Below are positions 36,071-45,482 of a DNA stretch of 64,000 nucleotides, piece after piece. Every line of letters starts with the position of its first letter. Position 1 is the stretch's first letter. The stretch lies in the NCBI GenBank assembly GCA_028282885.1, contig JANQGX010000004.1:22837-86836 (forward strand), read 5' to 3'. The notes under the pieces are model-generated. The model saw nothing but the letters and a program-made list of their open reading frames with translations, did no database searches and had not been told where the DNA came from. Origin of the DNA: SAR324 cluster bacterium (GTDB taxonomy: Bacteria > SAR324 > XYD2-FULL-50-16). The position numbers and the translations under genes were made by a program.

Positions 36071-37224
36071 AACGGGAATTGATGGAGCAATTGGAAGGCT
36101 ACGCGGATGTCACTGCCGAAATTGAGAACAGTCTCAAATCCGGAACGGATTTTAACGAACATGAAGGGGAGGTTTTCCGTTATGTTAATGCCATTCACCC
36201 TTCCCTAGTTGAACTAAAGGTTGCAGAGATTATTGAAGAGACCCACGTCACCAAAACCTTGCGCCTTAAGCCGGTTGAAGGGATTCTCCCTCCATTTCAG
36301 GCAGGCCAGTACATCGCTCTTCACGTGGACACCGGAAAGATCAAAACGTCCAGACCTTACAGCATCTCTTCGTCACCTACGGAGAAGTCTTATTGGGATA
36401 TCACCGTTCAAAGAGTGGAGCAGGGTCTGGTCTCCAACTTCCTGCTGGATGAAATCACGCCCGGGAATCGGTTGTTCAGCTCCGGTCCCCAGGGCGTATT
36501 CTGTTACAACCCCCTGATACACGATGATACCATTGTGTGCCTTGCCGGCGGTAGCGGTGTGACACCTTTTCTGAGCATGATCCGCAATACCATTGCCAGA
36601 GGACTGAATCAAAAGATTATTCTGCTCTACGGAGCGAAAGAGATTAGGGATGCTATCTTTTTTGAGGTGTTATCTGAGCTTTCTGTCGTAAATGAAAATA
36701 TCGACTTCTTTCCGGTCTTCGAAAATCCACCCGAAGGCTTCAAAGGTCCTTCAGGTTATCTGACTGCGGACATTATAACACGCCTGGCCGGCAACTTGAA
36801 AGATCGAACTCTTTTTGTATGCGGTCCCCAGGCAATGTACGATTTCATTCTGGAACAGCTATCAACCTTGAATGTCCCCGGTCGAAAGATCCGCAGGGAG
36901 ATGTACGGCGCGCCGGCTCAACCCTGGAATTGCGAAGGTTGGCCATCGGAGATATCAGGAGATGAGACGGTTACCATTAGAGTAAACGGTGAGAAAAGCT
37001 TCACCTCCAGATCCGGTATTTCCCTGATGAACGCAATGGAAAATAACGGTTTGCTGGTCCCGGCCGTATGTCGTTCCGGAGAATGTAGTATGTGCAGGGT
37101 AAAACTATTGGAGGGAAAGGTCTTTCAACCCAAGGGAACCCTGCTACGCAAATCGGACCGAATGTTCGGATTCATTCACTCCTGTGTTTCCTACCCCCTG
37201 ACCGATTTGGAGATCAGAACCTAG
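36067..37224 (+). CDS. FAD/NAD(P)H:[2Fe-2S] reductase (ferredoxin-reductase type)
   Basis: The 385-residue protein combines a flavin domain, an NAD(P) domain and a C-terminal plant-type ferredoxin. The flavin motif is RPYSIS near 97-102, NAD(P) binding GGSGVTP near 160, and FVCGPQAM near 254. The ferredoxin ligands are CX4CX2C in CRSGECSMC plus a final Cys in HSC. It moves electrons from NAD(P)H to its own Fe-S cluster, as in vanillate demethylase or CDP-6-deoxy-glucose-type reductases. ATGA overlap with the RetSat-like gene suggests that the two work as a pair. A helical N-terminal segment of about 45 residues is extra. Confidence 0.9.
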   Translation: MKRELMEQLEGYADVTAEIENSLKSGTDFNEHEGEVFRYVNAIHPSLVELKVAEIIEETHVTKTLRLKPVEGILPPFQAGQYIALHVDTGKIKTSRPYSISSSPTEKSYWDITVQRVEQGLVSNFLLDEITPGNRLFSSGPQGVFCYNPLIHDDTIVCLAGGSGVTPFLSMIRNTIARGLNQKIILLYGAKEIRDAIFFEVLSELSVVNENIDFFPVFENPPEGFKGPSGYLTADIITRLAGNLKDRTLFVCGPQAMYDFILEQLSTLNVPGRKIRREMYGAPAQPWNCEGWPSEISGDETVTIRVNGEKSFTSRSGISLMNAMENNGLLVPAVCRSGECSMCRVKLLEGKVFQPKGTLLRKSDRMFGFIHSCVSYPLTDLEIRT

Positions 37225-37249
37225 CCTCTCTCAACAACAGTGACCAGGT

Positions 37250-37270
37250 GGGAGCGTGATCAACGCTCCC
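37250..37270. terminator. Terminator between convergent redox genes
   Basis: GGGAGCGT pairs perfectly with ACGCTCCC around GATCA. On the plus strand the hairpin is followed after some bases by CGTTTTTA. It lies between the reductase (+) and the nitroreductase (-) and probably stops both. Confidence 0.6.
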
Positions 37271-37283
37271 TTGACCACCGTTT

Positions 37284-38111
37284 TTATTCTCTCCAGTAAA
37301 CTTTGGGATTTTTTCTTTCCGGTAGTCTGTGATAGCGAAATTTAGGATACCCCAGCATCATGGGGTAGTGACTTGCGTGACCTTCCGGCAGATCGATAAA
37401 TTCCTGCAACGGCTGTGAATGAAGCAACGCCAATTGTGCAAGCCCGGCCCAACAGGTGCCCATCCCATTGGTGCTCGCAGCCAGTTCCAGGTAGGAAAGG
37501 GCTATTGTCAGATCCACCAAGCCGTTTCCTGCCTCACCCGGGGCGGATGCCACCACCAGCACCGGGGCTTCTCTCAGAATTACATCTATCCCGAAATCCC
37601 ATCCGGCTACAATCATGGGAAAATATGATGGCATGGTATCCTTAATAGGACCATCCAGAACCTTTCTTAACCAATCGATAGTCAGTTCAGAAACCTTCCT
37701 CAAATCCTCTTTTTTGGTAAACACGGTCCATTCTACTTCCTGAGCATTGCTGCCGGTTGGAGCATAGCGTGCGATTTCTATCAGTTCCTGAATGGCCTGC
37801 TTTTCAACGGGTTTGTTTTTGAACTTACGGGCGGAACGACGTGATCGCAGAAACTGGATTGCCTGTTGATGGTCAATGACGTTTTCTTTGATGATTGAGG
37901 GAGAGGATTCCAATGGCACGGAAGCGTGATCCAGCGCTCCCTGGGGACAAACAGCCACACAATGACCACAGGCGATACAGAGATCATTTCCACCGGGGAC
38001 CACAACCGGGCAGAGTTCTTCGCTCTCCTGGCTGATTATCACAACAGGGCACTCCTGGACACAAATACCATCCTTCTTACACAAATCCTCGTTAATCCGG
38101 ATCAGGCTCAT
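37284..38111 (-). CDS. Nitroreductase with N-terminal ferredoxin domain
   Basis: Residues 1-60 contain two 4Fe-4S sets: a CX5CX3CP-type first set (CKKDGICVQECP) and a complete CX2CX2CX3CP (CIACGHCVAVCP). From about 85 a nitroreductase fold follows, with RSRRSARKFKNKPV and ARYAPTGSNAQEVEW binding FMN. Such fused proteins reduce nitro or other electron-poor substrates using ferredoxin-level electrons, common in anaerobes. The 275-residue length is normal for the fused type. Confidence 0.88.
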   Translation of the reverse strand: MSLIRINEDLCKKDGICVQECPVVIISQESEELCPVVVPGGNDLCIACGHCVAVCPQGALDHASVPLESSPSIIKENVIDHQQAIQFLRSRRSARKFKNKPVEKQAIQELIEIARYAPTGSNAQEVEWTVFTKKEDLRKVSELTIDWLRKVLDGPIKDTMPSYFPMIVAGWDFGIDVILREAPVLVVASAPGEAGNGLVDLTIALSYLELAASTNGMGTCWAGLAQLALLHSQPLQEFIDLPEGHASHYPMMLGYPKFRYHRLPERKNPKVYWRE

Positions 38112-38191
38112 AAAAGCTCCTCTTAACAGATTATCTGTTGTTTGGATTGATCGATTTCAGGCAATCTCAATCCGTTTCCAACTCAGTCAAC

Positions 38192-38614
38192 CTAATCAAT
38201 AAATTTCGATACGATGCTGATATCCTTACGGACAGACCAACCGACGGACTCCCAGAATTTGAGCCCGTTCTCGTTTTGATTAAAAATAAAAATATGGCAC
38301 TTCAAAATTCCGGCATTTTTCAGACTCTTCAGACAGTTTTCCACCAATATCCTGCCAACTCCCTTTCTTCTCCGGTCCGGTAGAACCGCCAAGTGATGAA
38401 TATAGCCTCTCCTACCATCGTGACCTGCCATAACGGCACCCAGCAATATCTTTTCAGATTCGACTACGAAGCTCATGCCCGGGTTCCTTTCCAGGAAAAG
38501 GGCGATGTTTTCTCTTGAATCGGAATCGCCCAGTCCGATCCCTTCACACTGCTGCCAAAGTTCCAGGACCCGGTCATATAATGCCATGGTGAAGGGTAAA
38601 ACTCTCAAGTTCAT
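38192..38614 (-). CDS. GNAT-family N-acetyltransferase
   Basis: The 140-residue protein has the GNAT core: HHLAVLPDRRRKGVGRILVE, with the acetyl-CoA loop RRKGVG near 83-88, then FNQNENGLKFWESVGW as the C-terminal Y/F-E-x-x-G-W signature. It resembles YpeA-type acetyltransferases. The next gene upstream on the same strand is a cysteine-rich DUF3795-like protein, separated by 36 bases. Confidence 0.85.
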   Translation of the reverse strand: MNLRVLPFTMALYDRVLELWQQCEGIGLGDSDSRENIALFLERNPGMSFVVESEKILLGAVMAGHDGRRGYIHHLAVLPDRRRKGVGRILVENCLKSLKNAGILKCHIFIFNQNENGLKFWESVGWSVRKDISIVSKFID

Positions 38615-38650
38615 TCGTTACAAATCCAATAAGTGGTGATTTGTTTCAAA

Positions 38651-39220
38651 CTACTTTTTTCCGAATATATCTTTGACCGAATCGCCGCTACCCAGCCATT
38701 CGAAACCTCCATCGAGTCGATCCGCAATTTCACTTTTGCAGGCTCTGCAGCGCTGTGCTCCTCTGAATAAGGGTTCACCGCATTCGGGACAATGATAGCG
38801 TTCGCACTCGGATCGGGCCCAGTCGACACTCCCTTCTTCATCGCCCCGGGCCGCCACCTTTTCCCGCCAGATGGGGATGGTTCTCTTGATAACCCGGTTT
38901 CCGGTACTAATGGGAAAGTTGTCTGTCAGTTTGCAGGGCCACTCCTCACATTGGTGGCAAGAGTATAAATTTTTTGATTTGACACAGTCCCTGATTTCAC
39001 AAAGCTGGCAAGCACCATATAACTTTTGATTTGATCCCGACTGCATACATCCGAGACATTCCGTTTCCTCCGGTTTGGAACCGTAAAGCCCTCCCATAAT
39101 CCCTTTCAGCTTTTCATTTTTATCCCGGGTGGCGATATAAACGGCGCATACGCCGCAATATAAACCGCAAGGTGCCATTAACTCCCTGTTTTTAAACTCA
39201 TCCTCGCTCCATCCTTTCAT
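38651..39220 (-). CDS. DUF3795-like cysteine-rich protein with C-terminal zinc ribbon
   Basis: The 189-residue protein has two zones. The N-terminal region (about 15-105) carries many cysteines in pairs: APCGLYCGVCAVY, CLGCMQ, CQLCEIRDC and CHQCEEWPC, which is the DUF3795 pattern, probably metal-binding. A second CPECGEPLFRGAQRCRACKSE ribbon follows near 142-162. No catalytic role is known to me. It ends 36 bases before the GNAT gene and starts next to the long control region at 39221-39967. Confidence 0.75.
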   Translation of the reverse strand: MKGWSEDEFKNRELMAPCGLYCGVCAVYIATRDKNEKLKGIMGGLYGSKPEETECLGCMQSGSNQKLYGACQLCEIRDCVKSKNLYSCHQCEEWPCKLTDNFPISTGNRVIKRTIPIWREKVAARGDEEGSVDWARSECERYHCPECGEPLFRGAQRCRACKSEIADRLDGGFEWLGSGDSVKDIFGKK

Positions 39221-39967
39221 AAAGACCTCGTTTGATGATTAACAATCTCAATTCCCTGACTTGCGAACCAATTTAGTTCCTTACACTTGTACAGGGGTTT
39301 GTTCACCATGACAACAACGGATTATCATTACCCCCTTTCAAGTTATTATCAATCTCCGCTTATTCGAAACACAACTTCGGGCTTGCTAATCATAAATCGA
39401 TCCTGTCCGTTACATTTACCGTTTTACTAATAAAGAAATTGCTGATCGATCAATGAGCCCATATCGGACAACTTCGGCAATACTCCCATCCAAATCAGGT
39501 ACAAAGCAGCATAAGCAGATTAGATGCGGTTAAAAGCAGATGGAGCGTCAATAACAAACTCAAACTCAGATAGTCTTTCATACTCCATTAAATATACAGC
39601 TTAGAGAAACTGGGAAAAGAACGGAGCTAAATCATCCCGACAACTCCAAATCTGCAACCAGAATGCTCTTTAAGGAGTTGTAATAATCCGAACCTTTTCG
39701 ATTTCCATAAGTGATTCATCAAAACAGCTTAACAATCTAACCCGGTTAACCGGGTTAGATTGTTAACTTTTTCAATTTATTTTTGTTTTATTCATATATT
39801 CAGATAATTACAAGTGTGCCAATTGATTGACAATTGGGCTTTTAACTACTATATTATTATACATATTCACTTAACCGGGTTAACTAATTTATTCCGGTTA
39901 AGCGGTTAAATTGACTAAAACCAGTTGGTTTTAGTAATTAGGTAACAGACATCAGTCGGAGGTAGTC
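39221..39967. promoter_or_regulatory. Long control region with palindromes and repeated TTAACCGG boxes
   Basis: No gene lies in these 747 bases. From left to right the second half shows: a 38-bp perfect palindrome at 39729-39766 (arms built on AACAATCTAACCCGG around TTAA), a strong promoter TTGACA (39827-39832) - 17 bases - TATATT (39850-39855), TTAACCGGGTTAA at 39871-39883, CCGGTTAA and GCGGTTAA at 39894-39909, and a second palindrome at 39914-39935 (ACTAAAACCA/TGGTTTTAGT with two central bases). GGAGG at 39958-39962 serves the small ORF. The palindrome core and the later boxes share the TAACCSGGTTA pattern, which points to one regulator, most simply the ArsR-type protein encoded downstream. 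Confidence 0.7.
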
Positions 39968-40174
39968 ATGATGAACTGGCATGCACTGGAAGTGGAAGCA
40001 GAGTACAGACAGAGAGACTTTCTCAATAAAGCGGAAGTAGAAAGGCTGTTAAGACCGATGGAAAAGAGAGAGAGCAGGGAAACCAGCGTGATTTGCCTGG
40101 CCCTGGATAATCTCGGCAAGCTCCTGATCGGTTTGGGTTCCGGTCTTCGAACTCGTTACGGTACACTGGCTTAA
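39968..40174 (+). CDS. Small conserved-looking protein ahead of the ArsR regulator
   Basis: The 68-residue product starts at ATG 39968 with GGAGG at ideal distance. It is charged in the first 40 residues, with a LNKAEVERLL helix, and ends in a hydrophobic segment, LDNLGKLLIGLGSGLRTRYG. I recognise no family. Strong promoter, good ribosome site and the 19-base gap to the regulator gene argue that it is expressed in an operon with it. Confidence 0.6.
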   Translation: MMNWHALEVEAEYRQRDFLNKAEVERLLRPMEKRESRETSVICLALDNLGKLLIGLGSGLRTRYGTLA

Positions 40175-40193
40175 ACTATAAAAAGGTAAATAA

Positions 40194-41315
40194 ATGCAAA
40201 TCGATCCCGTCGTTGTTCCCCAAAAGGCATCCGTTTCCGTATCCCTGAAACCGGTTCAGAACTTTTTTGCCAGTCTGATTTTGCTGAAAAAACCGGATCA
40301 GTATCCCGGCCTGAATAGCTGGATGATCGATACGTTCAGATCGATGACCGAAGAGGAGAAACTGAATAACAGAATAGCCCTGTTCGGGTTGTATTATTGC
40401 ATTCTGACGGATGACGACTACGCGAGCGTCCCTGAATATCTGGCGGATTTGGAGACTTGGGAGCCGGAAGCATTCAGGGATAACCTTTTTAAACGATATT
40501 CATTTATTGTTCTGCTGGAAAAAAGCAACGGAGATCCGGCATCTCATGAGCCGATTTCGGTCGATCATGAAAGTATTCTGAAAAGCGAAGAGACCTATCT
40601 GGAATTTATCAGGGATAATTTTGACGTTCGTTATTCGGATTTTGAGGTTGAAGCCTTGAGTTATCCGTATTTAAAAGATCCGCCAAAGCTGAAGAGGTTT
40701 CTGATTTCCCATCTGACCCATATGTGGGAAAGATATCTCTCAAAAGAGTGGGAGAAAAACAAATTGATGCTCGAAGAATCCGCATCTGCGTTCAACCAAT
40801 TGGATTTAACCGGAATGGACCGAATTGATGCTGTGAGGATGGTCACCAACCATGAATTTGCGGAAGAGTGGCGGGAGTGGCCTTGGAAACTCGAGTGGAT
40901 CAAGCGAGTGGGCAAGATTGTTTTTGTCCCTTCGGTTCATATTGGACCTTATGTGGTGAAGATTATCACCGGCAGAACGGTTATAATCTTCTATGGCGCC
41001 CGTCTTCCGGAAGGCAATCAGGAGAAAACCTCGGATTTGAACCGAAATGACATTAATGTACGCATGAATGCGCTGGCCGATGACACTCGCTTGCGGATGC
41101 TGCAGGTCATATCCCAACAGGGTGAGCTCTCATCCCAGGAGATAATGAATCTGCTGGATCTAAGCCAATCTGCAACTTCACGACATTTGAAACAGTTGAG
41201 CGCAACCGGATTTCTTACCGAACGGCGACAAAACTGTGCCAAGGTATATGACATAAACAATCAGTTCGTCGAAAAGACCTTGGATGCACTCTCTATCTTC
41301 CTCCAGAAAAAGTAA
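40194..41315 (+). CDS. ArsR-type winged-helix regulator with long N-terminal sensory domain
   Basis: The 373-residue protein has its DNA-binding domain at the C-terminus (about 285-365): MNALADDTRLRMLQVI, then SSQEIMNLLDLSQSATSRHLKQLSATG with the recognition helix. Residues 1-275 are helical and unusual for ArsR; they resemble ligand/partner domains of larger ArsR-like regulators (DUF5937-like), but no metal-binding Cys cluster is visible, so metal sensing is unlikely. The regulator probably binds the repeated TTAACCGG boxes upstream and controls itself and the small ORF. Confidence 0.75.
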   Translation: MQIDPVVVPQKASVSVSLKPVQNFFASLILLKKPDQYPGLNSWMIDTFRSMTEEEKLNNRIALFGLYYCILTDDDYASVPEYLADLETWEPEAFRDNLFKRYSFIVLLEKSNGDPASHEPISVDHESILKSEETYLEFIRDNFDVRYSDFEVEALSYPYLKDPPKLKRFLISHLTHMWERYLSKEWEKNKLMLEESASAFNQLDLTGMDRIDAVRMVTNHEFAEEWREWPWKLEWIKRVGKIVFVPSVHIGPYVVKIITGRTVIIFYGARLPEGNQEKTSDLNRNDINVRMNALADDTRLRMLQVISQQGELSSQEIMNLLDLSQSATSRHLKQLSATGFLTERRQNCAKVYDINNQFVEKTLDALSIFLQKK

Positions 41316-41414
41316 GTTTCATCGTCAAGATATACCAAACCTTGCCTCACAGACAGACCCCACGCATTGACCGAATCAATATCGACCTCAGGAACTTGAG
41401 AAAATAATCATCTT

Positions 41415-42584
41415 TCAATATCCTTGCAATTTGGCAATCACGTTTTTCATTACTTCATCTGCTCCGCCCCCAATAGAAAGCCCACAACAGTCCCTGTAAT
41501 ATCTTGAGATCAGCGCTTCACTCATAAATCCCATACCTCCGTGCAATCTTAAACAGCCGGCCACGATCTCCTGGAATTTCTCTCCTGCTTTGAGTTTCGC
41601 CATGGAAATTTCTTTGGAAGCATCAATACCTTCGGTTTTCAACCGTACGATATGATAGACCAATTGTTGAAGGCATTCGATCTCAGTCAGCCATTCGACC
41701 AGTTTATGTTGTACAGCCTGTTTTTTAATCAGCGGTTTGCCAAATACAGTTCGTTTTTTTGCATAGTCGGCGGTCATTTCTATGATGTCTCTGGCTGCAA
41801 TACAGATGTAGGGAAGTAGTGAGAAACGCTCGTGTTGAAACTGCTGCATCTGGTAAATGAATCCTTCCCCCTCTTTGCCAATCAGGTTTTCTGCCGGAAT
41901 CCTGACATTATCAAAAAAGAGTTCCGCTGTATCGCTGATCCTGGCACCCAGCTTATCCAGTTTTCTCCCGACCGAAACACCAGGCAAACCCGAAGGCACC
42001 ACAAAAAGGCTGAAAGAATGGTATCCGGGATCATCACTCGTTCTTGCCAACAGGGTGTAAAAATCGGCCTGGACACCGTTGGTAATATAGATTTTTGAGC
42101 CGTTTAGCACATAATGATCTCCGTCCCGTACCGCCCTGCTTTTAAGTGCAGCCACATCTGATCCGGCGTCGGGTTCCGTTACCGCAATAGCAGAAACCAT
42201 TTCTCCGGCAATGGCAGCTCTCAGGTATTTGTCCTTGAGGTAGTCACTGCCAAATTCATCTATCGCAGGAGTCGCCATATTGGTTTGAACCGAAATGGCA
42301 ACGGAGAGACCCAAGGCTTTGATATGTCCCAACTCTTCCAACATCACTGTTTCATACCAGTAGTCCAGTCCCTGGCCACCGTATTGAGGATCATAACGTA
42401 TCCCCAGGAATCCCAGCTCGCCCATTTTTTTGAAAAGTTTTTTTAATGGCGCCTCTCCCTTTTCCTCCCATTCATCGACATATGGGTTAATCTCCTTATT
42501 GACAAAGTCGGCAACGGCACGACGGACCATGTCATGATCCTTCGTAAAATATATCTGATTGGATCCACCCGGATGTGGTTTCAT
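41415..42584 (-). CDS. Acyl-CoA dehydrogenase (isovaleryl/long-chain type)
   Basis: ATG 42584 has AAGGAG five bases upstream and is preferred over 42650. The 389-residue flavoenzyme has AIAVTEPDAGSDVA (FAD/substrate), the Trp-less KIYITNG and the C-terminal LHGGMGF. The usual catalytic Glu in YEGT is replaced: the segment reads LSIGGGADEVM. A Glu in QFQHERFS near 250 matches the position used by isovaleryl-CoA and long-chain acyl-CoA dehydrogenases, so activity is expected. It oxidises an acyl-CoA to the enoyl-CoA and passes electrons to ETF. Confidence 0.88.
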   Translation of the reverse strand: MKPHPGGSNQIYFTKDHDMVRRAVADFVNKEINPYVDEWEEKGEAPLKKLFKKMGELGFLGIRYDPQYGGQGLDYWYETVMLEELGHIKALGLSVAISVQTNMATPAIDEFGSDYLKDKYLRAAIAGEMVSAIAVTEPDAGSDVAALKSRAVRDGDHYVLNGSKIYITNGVQADFYTLLARTSDDPGYHSFSLFVVPSGLPGVSVGRKLDKLGARISDTAELFFDNVRIPAENLIGKEGEGFIYQMQQFQHERFSLLPYICIAARDIIEMTADYAKKRTVFGKPLIKKQAVQHKLVEWLTEIECLQQLVYHIVRLKTEGIDASKEISMAKLKAGEKFQEIVAGCLRLHGGMGFMSEALISRYYRDCCGLSIGGGADEVMKNVIAKLQGY

Positions 42585-42895
42585 AAAGCTCCTTCTGATT
42601 TTTTGAGGTTTGGTTAACGGGGATATGCAAATCGACTCCATTTGATTCAATCCTGAGTTAGTGTTATTAACTTATGTGCCCGGTGTCAAGGACATAAAAG
42701 GCATATGAGCTCTGTTTTATATGCTCGTTTCCTAGTAAGTGTTGTTAATAAGATCCAATTAAAAACAGCATCCACCGGGATTGTTAAATTTACGTTGTTT
42801 CCATTGTCATCCTGCGATTTGGGACATATAATGACATATCTGCGAATTTTGTATTTGATGTCAAATCGATCTGTCGGATGGTGAGAAGGAGAGTT

Positions 42896-45421
42896 ATGGA
42901 AAATTGTAAAATATATGTCGCATTCAGATTTCATGTCAACTTCTACCACTCCTACAGAGGTGATACCCCTGATGAAAATGGATTTGGCAAGGATATTCGT
43001 ATCATCAGACACATCATCAGAACACTGGACAGGTTCAATGAGCAGGGGATTGATGTCTGCGGAACCTGGGACAGTGAGAACTACTTCTCACTGCAAACCA
43101 TTATGCCCGAACACTGTCCTGACATCATTGAGGATTGGAAGAGGAGGCTGGAAGGCGGGAGAGATGAGTTTCAGATCATGTCCTTTAATAACGGGCTTGT
43201 CAGTGCTCACACCGCCAGGGAGTTTGAAGATGTCGTAACCCGATCGATCTCAAATCCATTCAAGTCCGGCCTGAAGGACATATTTGGTTCTTTTACTCCA
43301 ATGGTCAGGCCCCAGGAGATGATGTTCACCCCGATTCATCTCAAGTTGTATCCCCACTACGGCATTGAAAGCATCAGCCTTTTCAATAGTGCGCTTCCCT
43401 TCAACTGTTTCAGTAATTTTGTTCCGCCCCTTTCTCTGGTCGAGAGATTTAACCCCCTGACACTTCGGTATGAAGGACTTGACGAGACAATGACCCTGAT
43501 GCCAGCTTACAACGCCGGGGACCTGATGGATAACTTTTCACTAGCCAGATGGCTGAAAAACATCCGTAAACAGCAATTAGCTCTCTCCGAGCCATCAGAT
43601 CTGATGGTGTTGATAGATATGGATGCCGATGATGAGTTTTGGGTCAGGTTCGATTACCCGGTTGTTACCCGCTACCTTTCAACCTTACAGGGCTTGGAAG
43701 GATTGGTGAAAAGCCTGACGAAGCTCGACTTCGTCGCCTTTTCCACCCCCGGGAAATACATGCAAAGTCATCCACCGGTTGGCAGTATCGAACTTCGCCA
43801 GGATACTGCCGATGGCAGCTTTGATGGACTCTCCAGTTGGGCAGAAAAATGGTCGAACCAATGGCTTTGGACCGGAATTGAACGTTCCCGAATCCTGGAA
43901 TTGCAAACCCGGAAGCTGGCACAATTACTCGGGGAAAGTGAAACGCAGGAGAAGATTGATCGCCTTCTAAACGACTCCTACGAGGAACGACTCCTGTGCA
44001 TGTCCACCACCCATTTTGGACTATCATCTCCTATCATGAATGAAACCCGACTCAGGGTGGCAGGAGAGCTCGTGGAATCCTCGGTTAACAAAGCTCGGGA
44101 AGCATTCATTTCCCTGGAACAAAGCTCACTGGACAGGTTTTCACAAGACATCGATTTTCAGTTGATGGATTATGATCGGGGTATCTCGACCAATGCGGTT
44201 ACATATCCCGCCAATGACTCAAAAATGCTGGTTAAGCTCGCACTGAACCTGAATGAGGAGGATATCAATACTTTTGCCTTATTGAACAGCGAAGGAAAAA
44301 AAGTACCCTTTGATATCGTTGCCAGTACCGAAAAAAGCGAGGTCAAAAAAGCGCAACTCTACTTTACCGAGAAATTTCATTCCAACCAGGAGCGATCCTA
44401 TAAAATCGTCATCACTGATCCGGAGCCACGGGAAGGTGAGACCGTCCGCCCCCTACGCAATGACATAATGGAAAATAATGCTCTTTCCTGTCGATTCGAT
44501 GGCTTCGGGAACGTAACAGGGCTCTCTCTTAATGGGTTTGATTTTATATCCGGAACCACACTCGCAAGTGCTGTCACCTATGCTAAAATTAGATCGGAAG
44601 TTGCCGATTGGGAGGACATTGAGTTTCAACAGGCCGGTCAACACCACACACATTTCAGACGAACAAAATCGGATTTGCTATTGAAAGCCGCCGGCGGGAA
44701 AAAGGTCGAGTTCAAACGACAAATCAAATTAACTAAAGATATACCCTATCTTTATGTGGATATGACGATCCAATATCCGGTGACCTCTTTCCAGAAATAT
44801 AACAAAGAGCGTGCGGAAAAACTGGAGAAAGCCTGGGACGGCAACTGGACCGAAGTAATTCCCTGTGAGATCAGTCCTGCTATCTTCGGTTCAAAGCATA
44901 AGCATCTGCGTATCTGGAAACATAATTACTTCGGACATGTCAGCTCTTATGATCTCAATTACGCGGATTTTTCCAAAAACGAAGAGCTGGATGCCTTCAA
45001 TAACCAGATCACACACGGTTGGGTGGCAGTATCAGACGGTAGCAAGGGACTGCTGGTAGCTCAAACCGTAGATGCCTTGAGCTGTTTTGCCTTTTGCCCG
45101 ATGCAGACCAGAAAAGTCGAGGATCGTGTCAGCATCCACCTTAATCCTTTTGGCAGCTATTATGGAAGGCAATTCAAATATCCCACCGCGACAACCGGAA
45201 TCGGCAAGATGGCAGCCATTATGACATCCGATCATCTGGATCCCTATGCCCCTTCCTATAATGGTAAACGACAGAACTTCTCGCTCATGATCGCACCTTA
45301 CGAGGGAGATGCACCACCCCAGGAACTTCAAAACGACGCCCTGGCATTTGCCTATCCTTATCTGTTACTTACCAAATCGGAGTTGATCAAAGAGCCCAAC
45401 TATCGAAAATGGAGCTGGTAA
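42896..45421 (+). CDS. GH38-related glycoside hydrolase-like protein
   Basis: ATG 42896 has AAGGAG upstream; ATG 42878 precedes that site. The 841-residue protein lacks a signal peptide. Its N-terminal half has the alpha-mannosidase-like layout (YVAFRFHVNFYHSY at the first strand, CGTWDSENYF, then QIMSFNNGLVSAHT), but no HXHXD metal motif, so the catalytic zinc site is altered. Middle and C-terminal beta-rich regions (about 430-840) match the GH38 C-terminal plan, with GWVAVSDGSKGLLVAQ and a late NPFGSYYGRQF. It may act on mannosides or be a related hydrolase with a different sugar. It is convergent with the MaoC gene. Confidence 0.55.
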   Translation: MENCKIYVAFRFHVNFYHSYRGDTPDENGFGKDIRIIRHIIRTLDRFNEQGIDVCGTWDSENYFSLQTIMPEHCPDIIEDWKRRLEGGRDEFQIMSFNNGLVSAHTAREFEDVVTRSISNPFKSGLKDIFGSFTPMVRPQEMMFTPIHLKLYPHYGIESISLFNSALPFNCFSNFVPPLSLVERFNPLTLRYEGLDETMTLMPAYNAGDLMDNFSLARWLKNIRKQQLALSEPSDLMVLIDMDADDEFWVRFDYPVVTRYLSTLQGLEGLVKSLTKLDFVAFSTPGKYMQSHPPVGSIELRQDTADGSFDGLSSWAEKWSNQWLWTGIERSRILELQTRKLAQLLGESETQEKIDRLLNDSYEERLLCMSTTHFGLSSPIMNETRLRVAGELVESSVNKAREAFISLEQSSLDRFSQDIDFQLMDYDRGISTNAVTYPANDSKMLVKLALNLNEEDINTFALLNSEGKKVPFDIVASTEKSEVKKAQLYFTEKFHSNQERSYKIVITDPEPREGETVRPLRNDIMENNALSCRFDGFGNVTGLSLNGFDFISGTTLASAVTYAKIRSEVADWEDIEFQQAGQHHTHFRRTKSDLLLKAAGGKKVEFKRQIKLTKDIPYLYVDMTIQYPVTSFQKYNKERAEKLEKAWDGNWTEVIPCEISPAIFGSKHKHLRIWKHNYFGHVSSYDLNYADFSKNEELDAFNNQITHGWVAVSDGSKGLLVAQTVDALSCFAFCPMQTRKVEDRVSIHLNPFGSYYGRQFKYPTATTGIGKMAAIMTSDHLDPYAPSYNGKRQNFSLMIAPYEGDAPPQELQNDALAFAYPYLLLTKSELIKEPNYRKWSW

Positions 45422-45482
45422 GTAACGATATTTAAATAGGAGATCACAAAACCGTTTCATATCCCCGAACATTTATCGCAGC

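Noticed and set aside
39729..39766. 38-bp palindrome as an intrinsic terminator
   Set aside because: A T-rich stretch follows, but no plus-strand gene lies upstream within about 2.5 kb, and its core repeats in later boxes, so an operator fits better.
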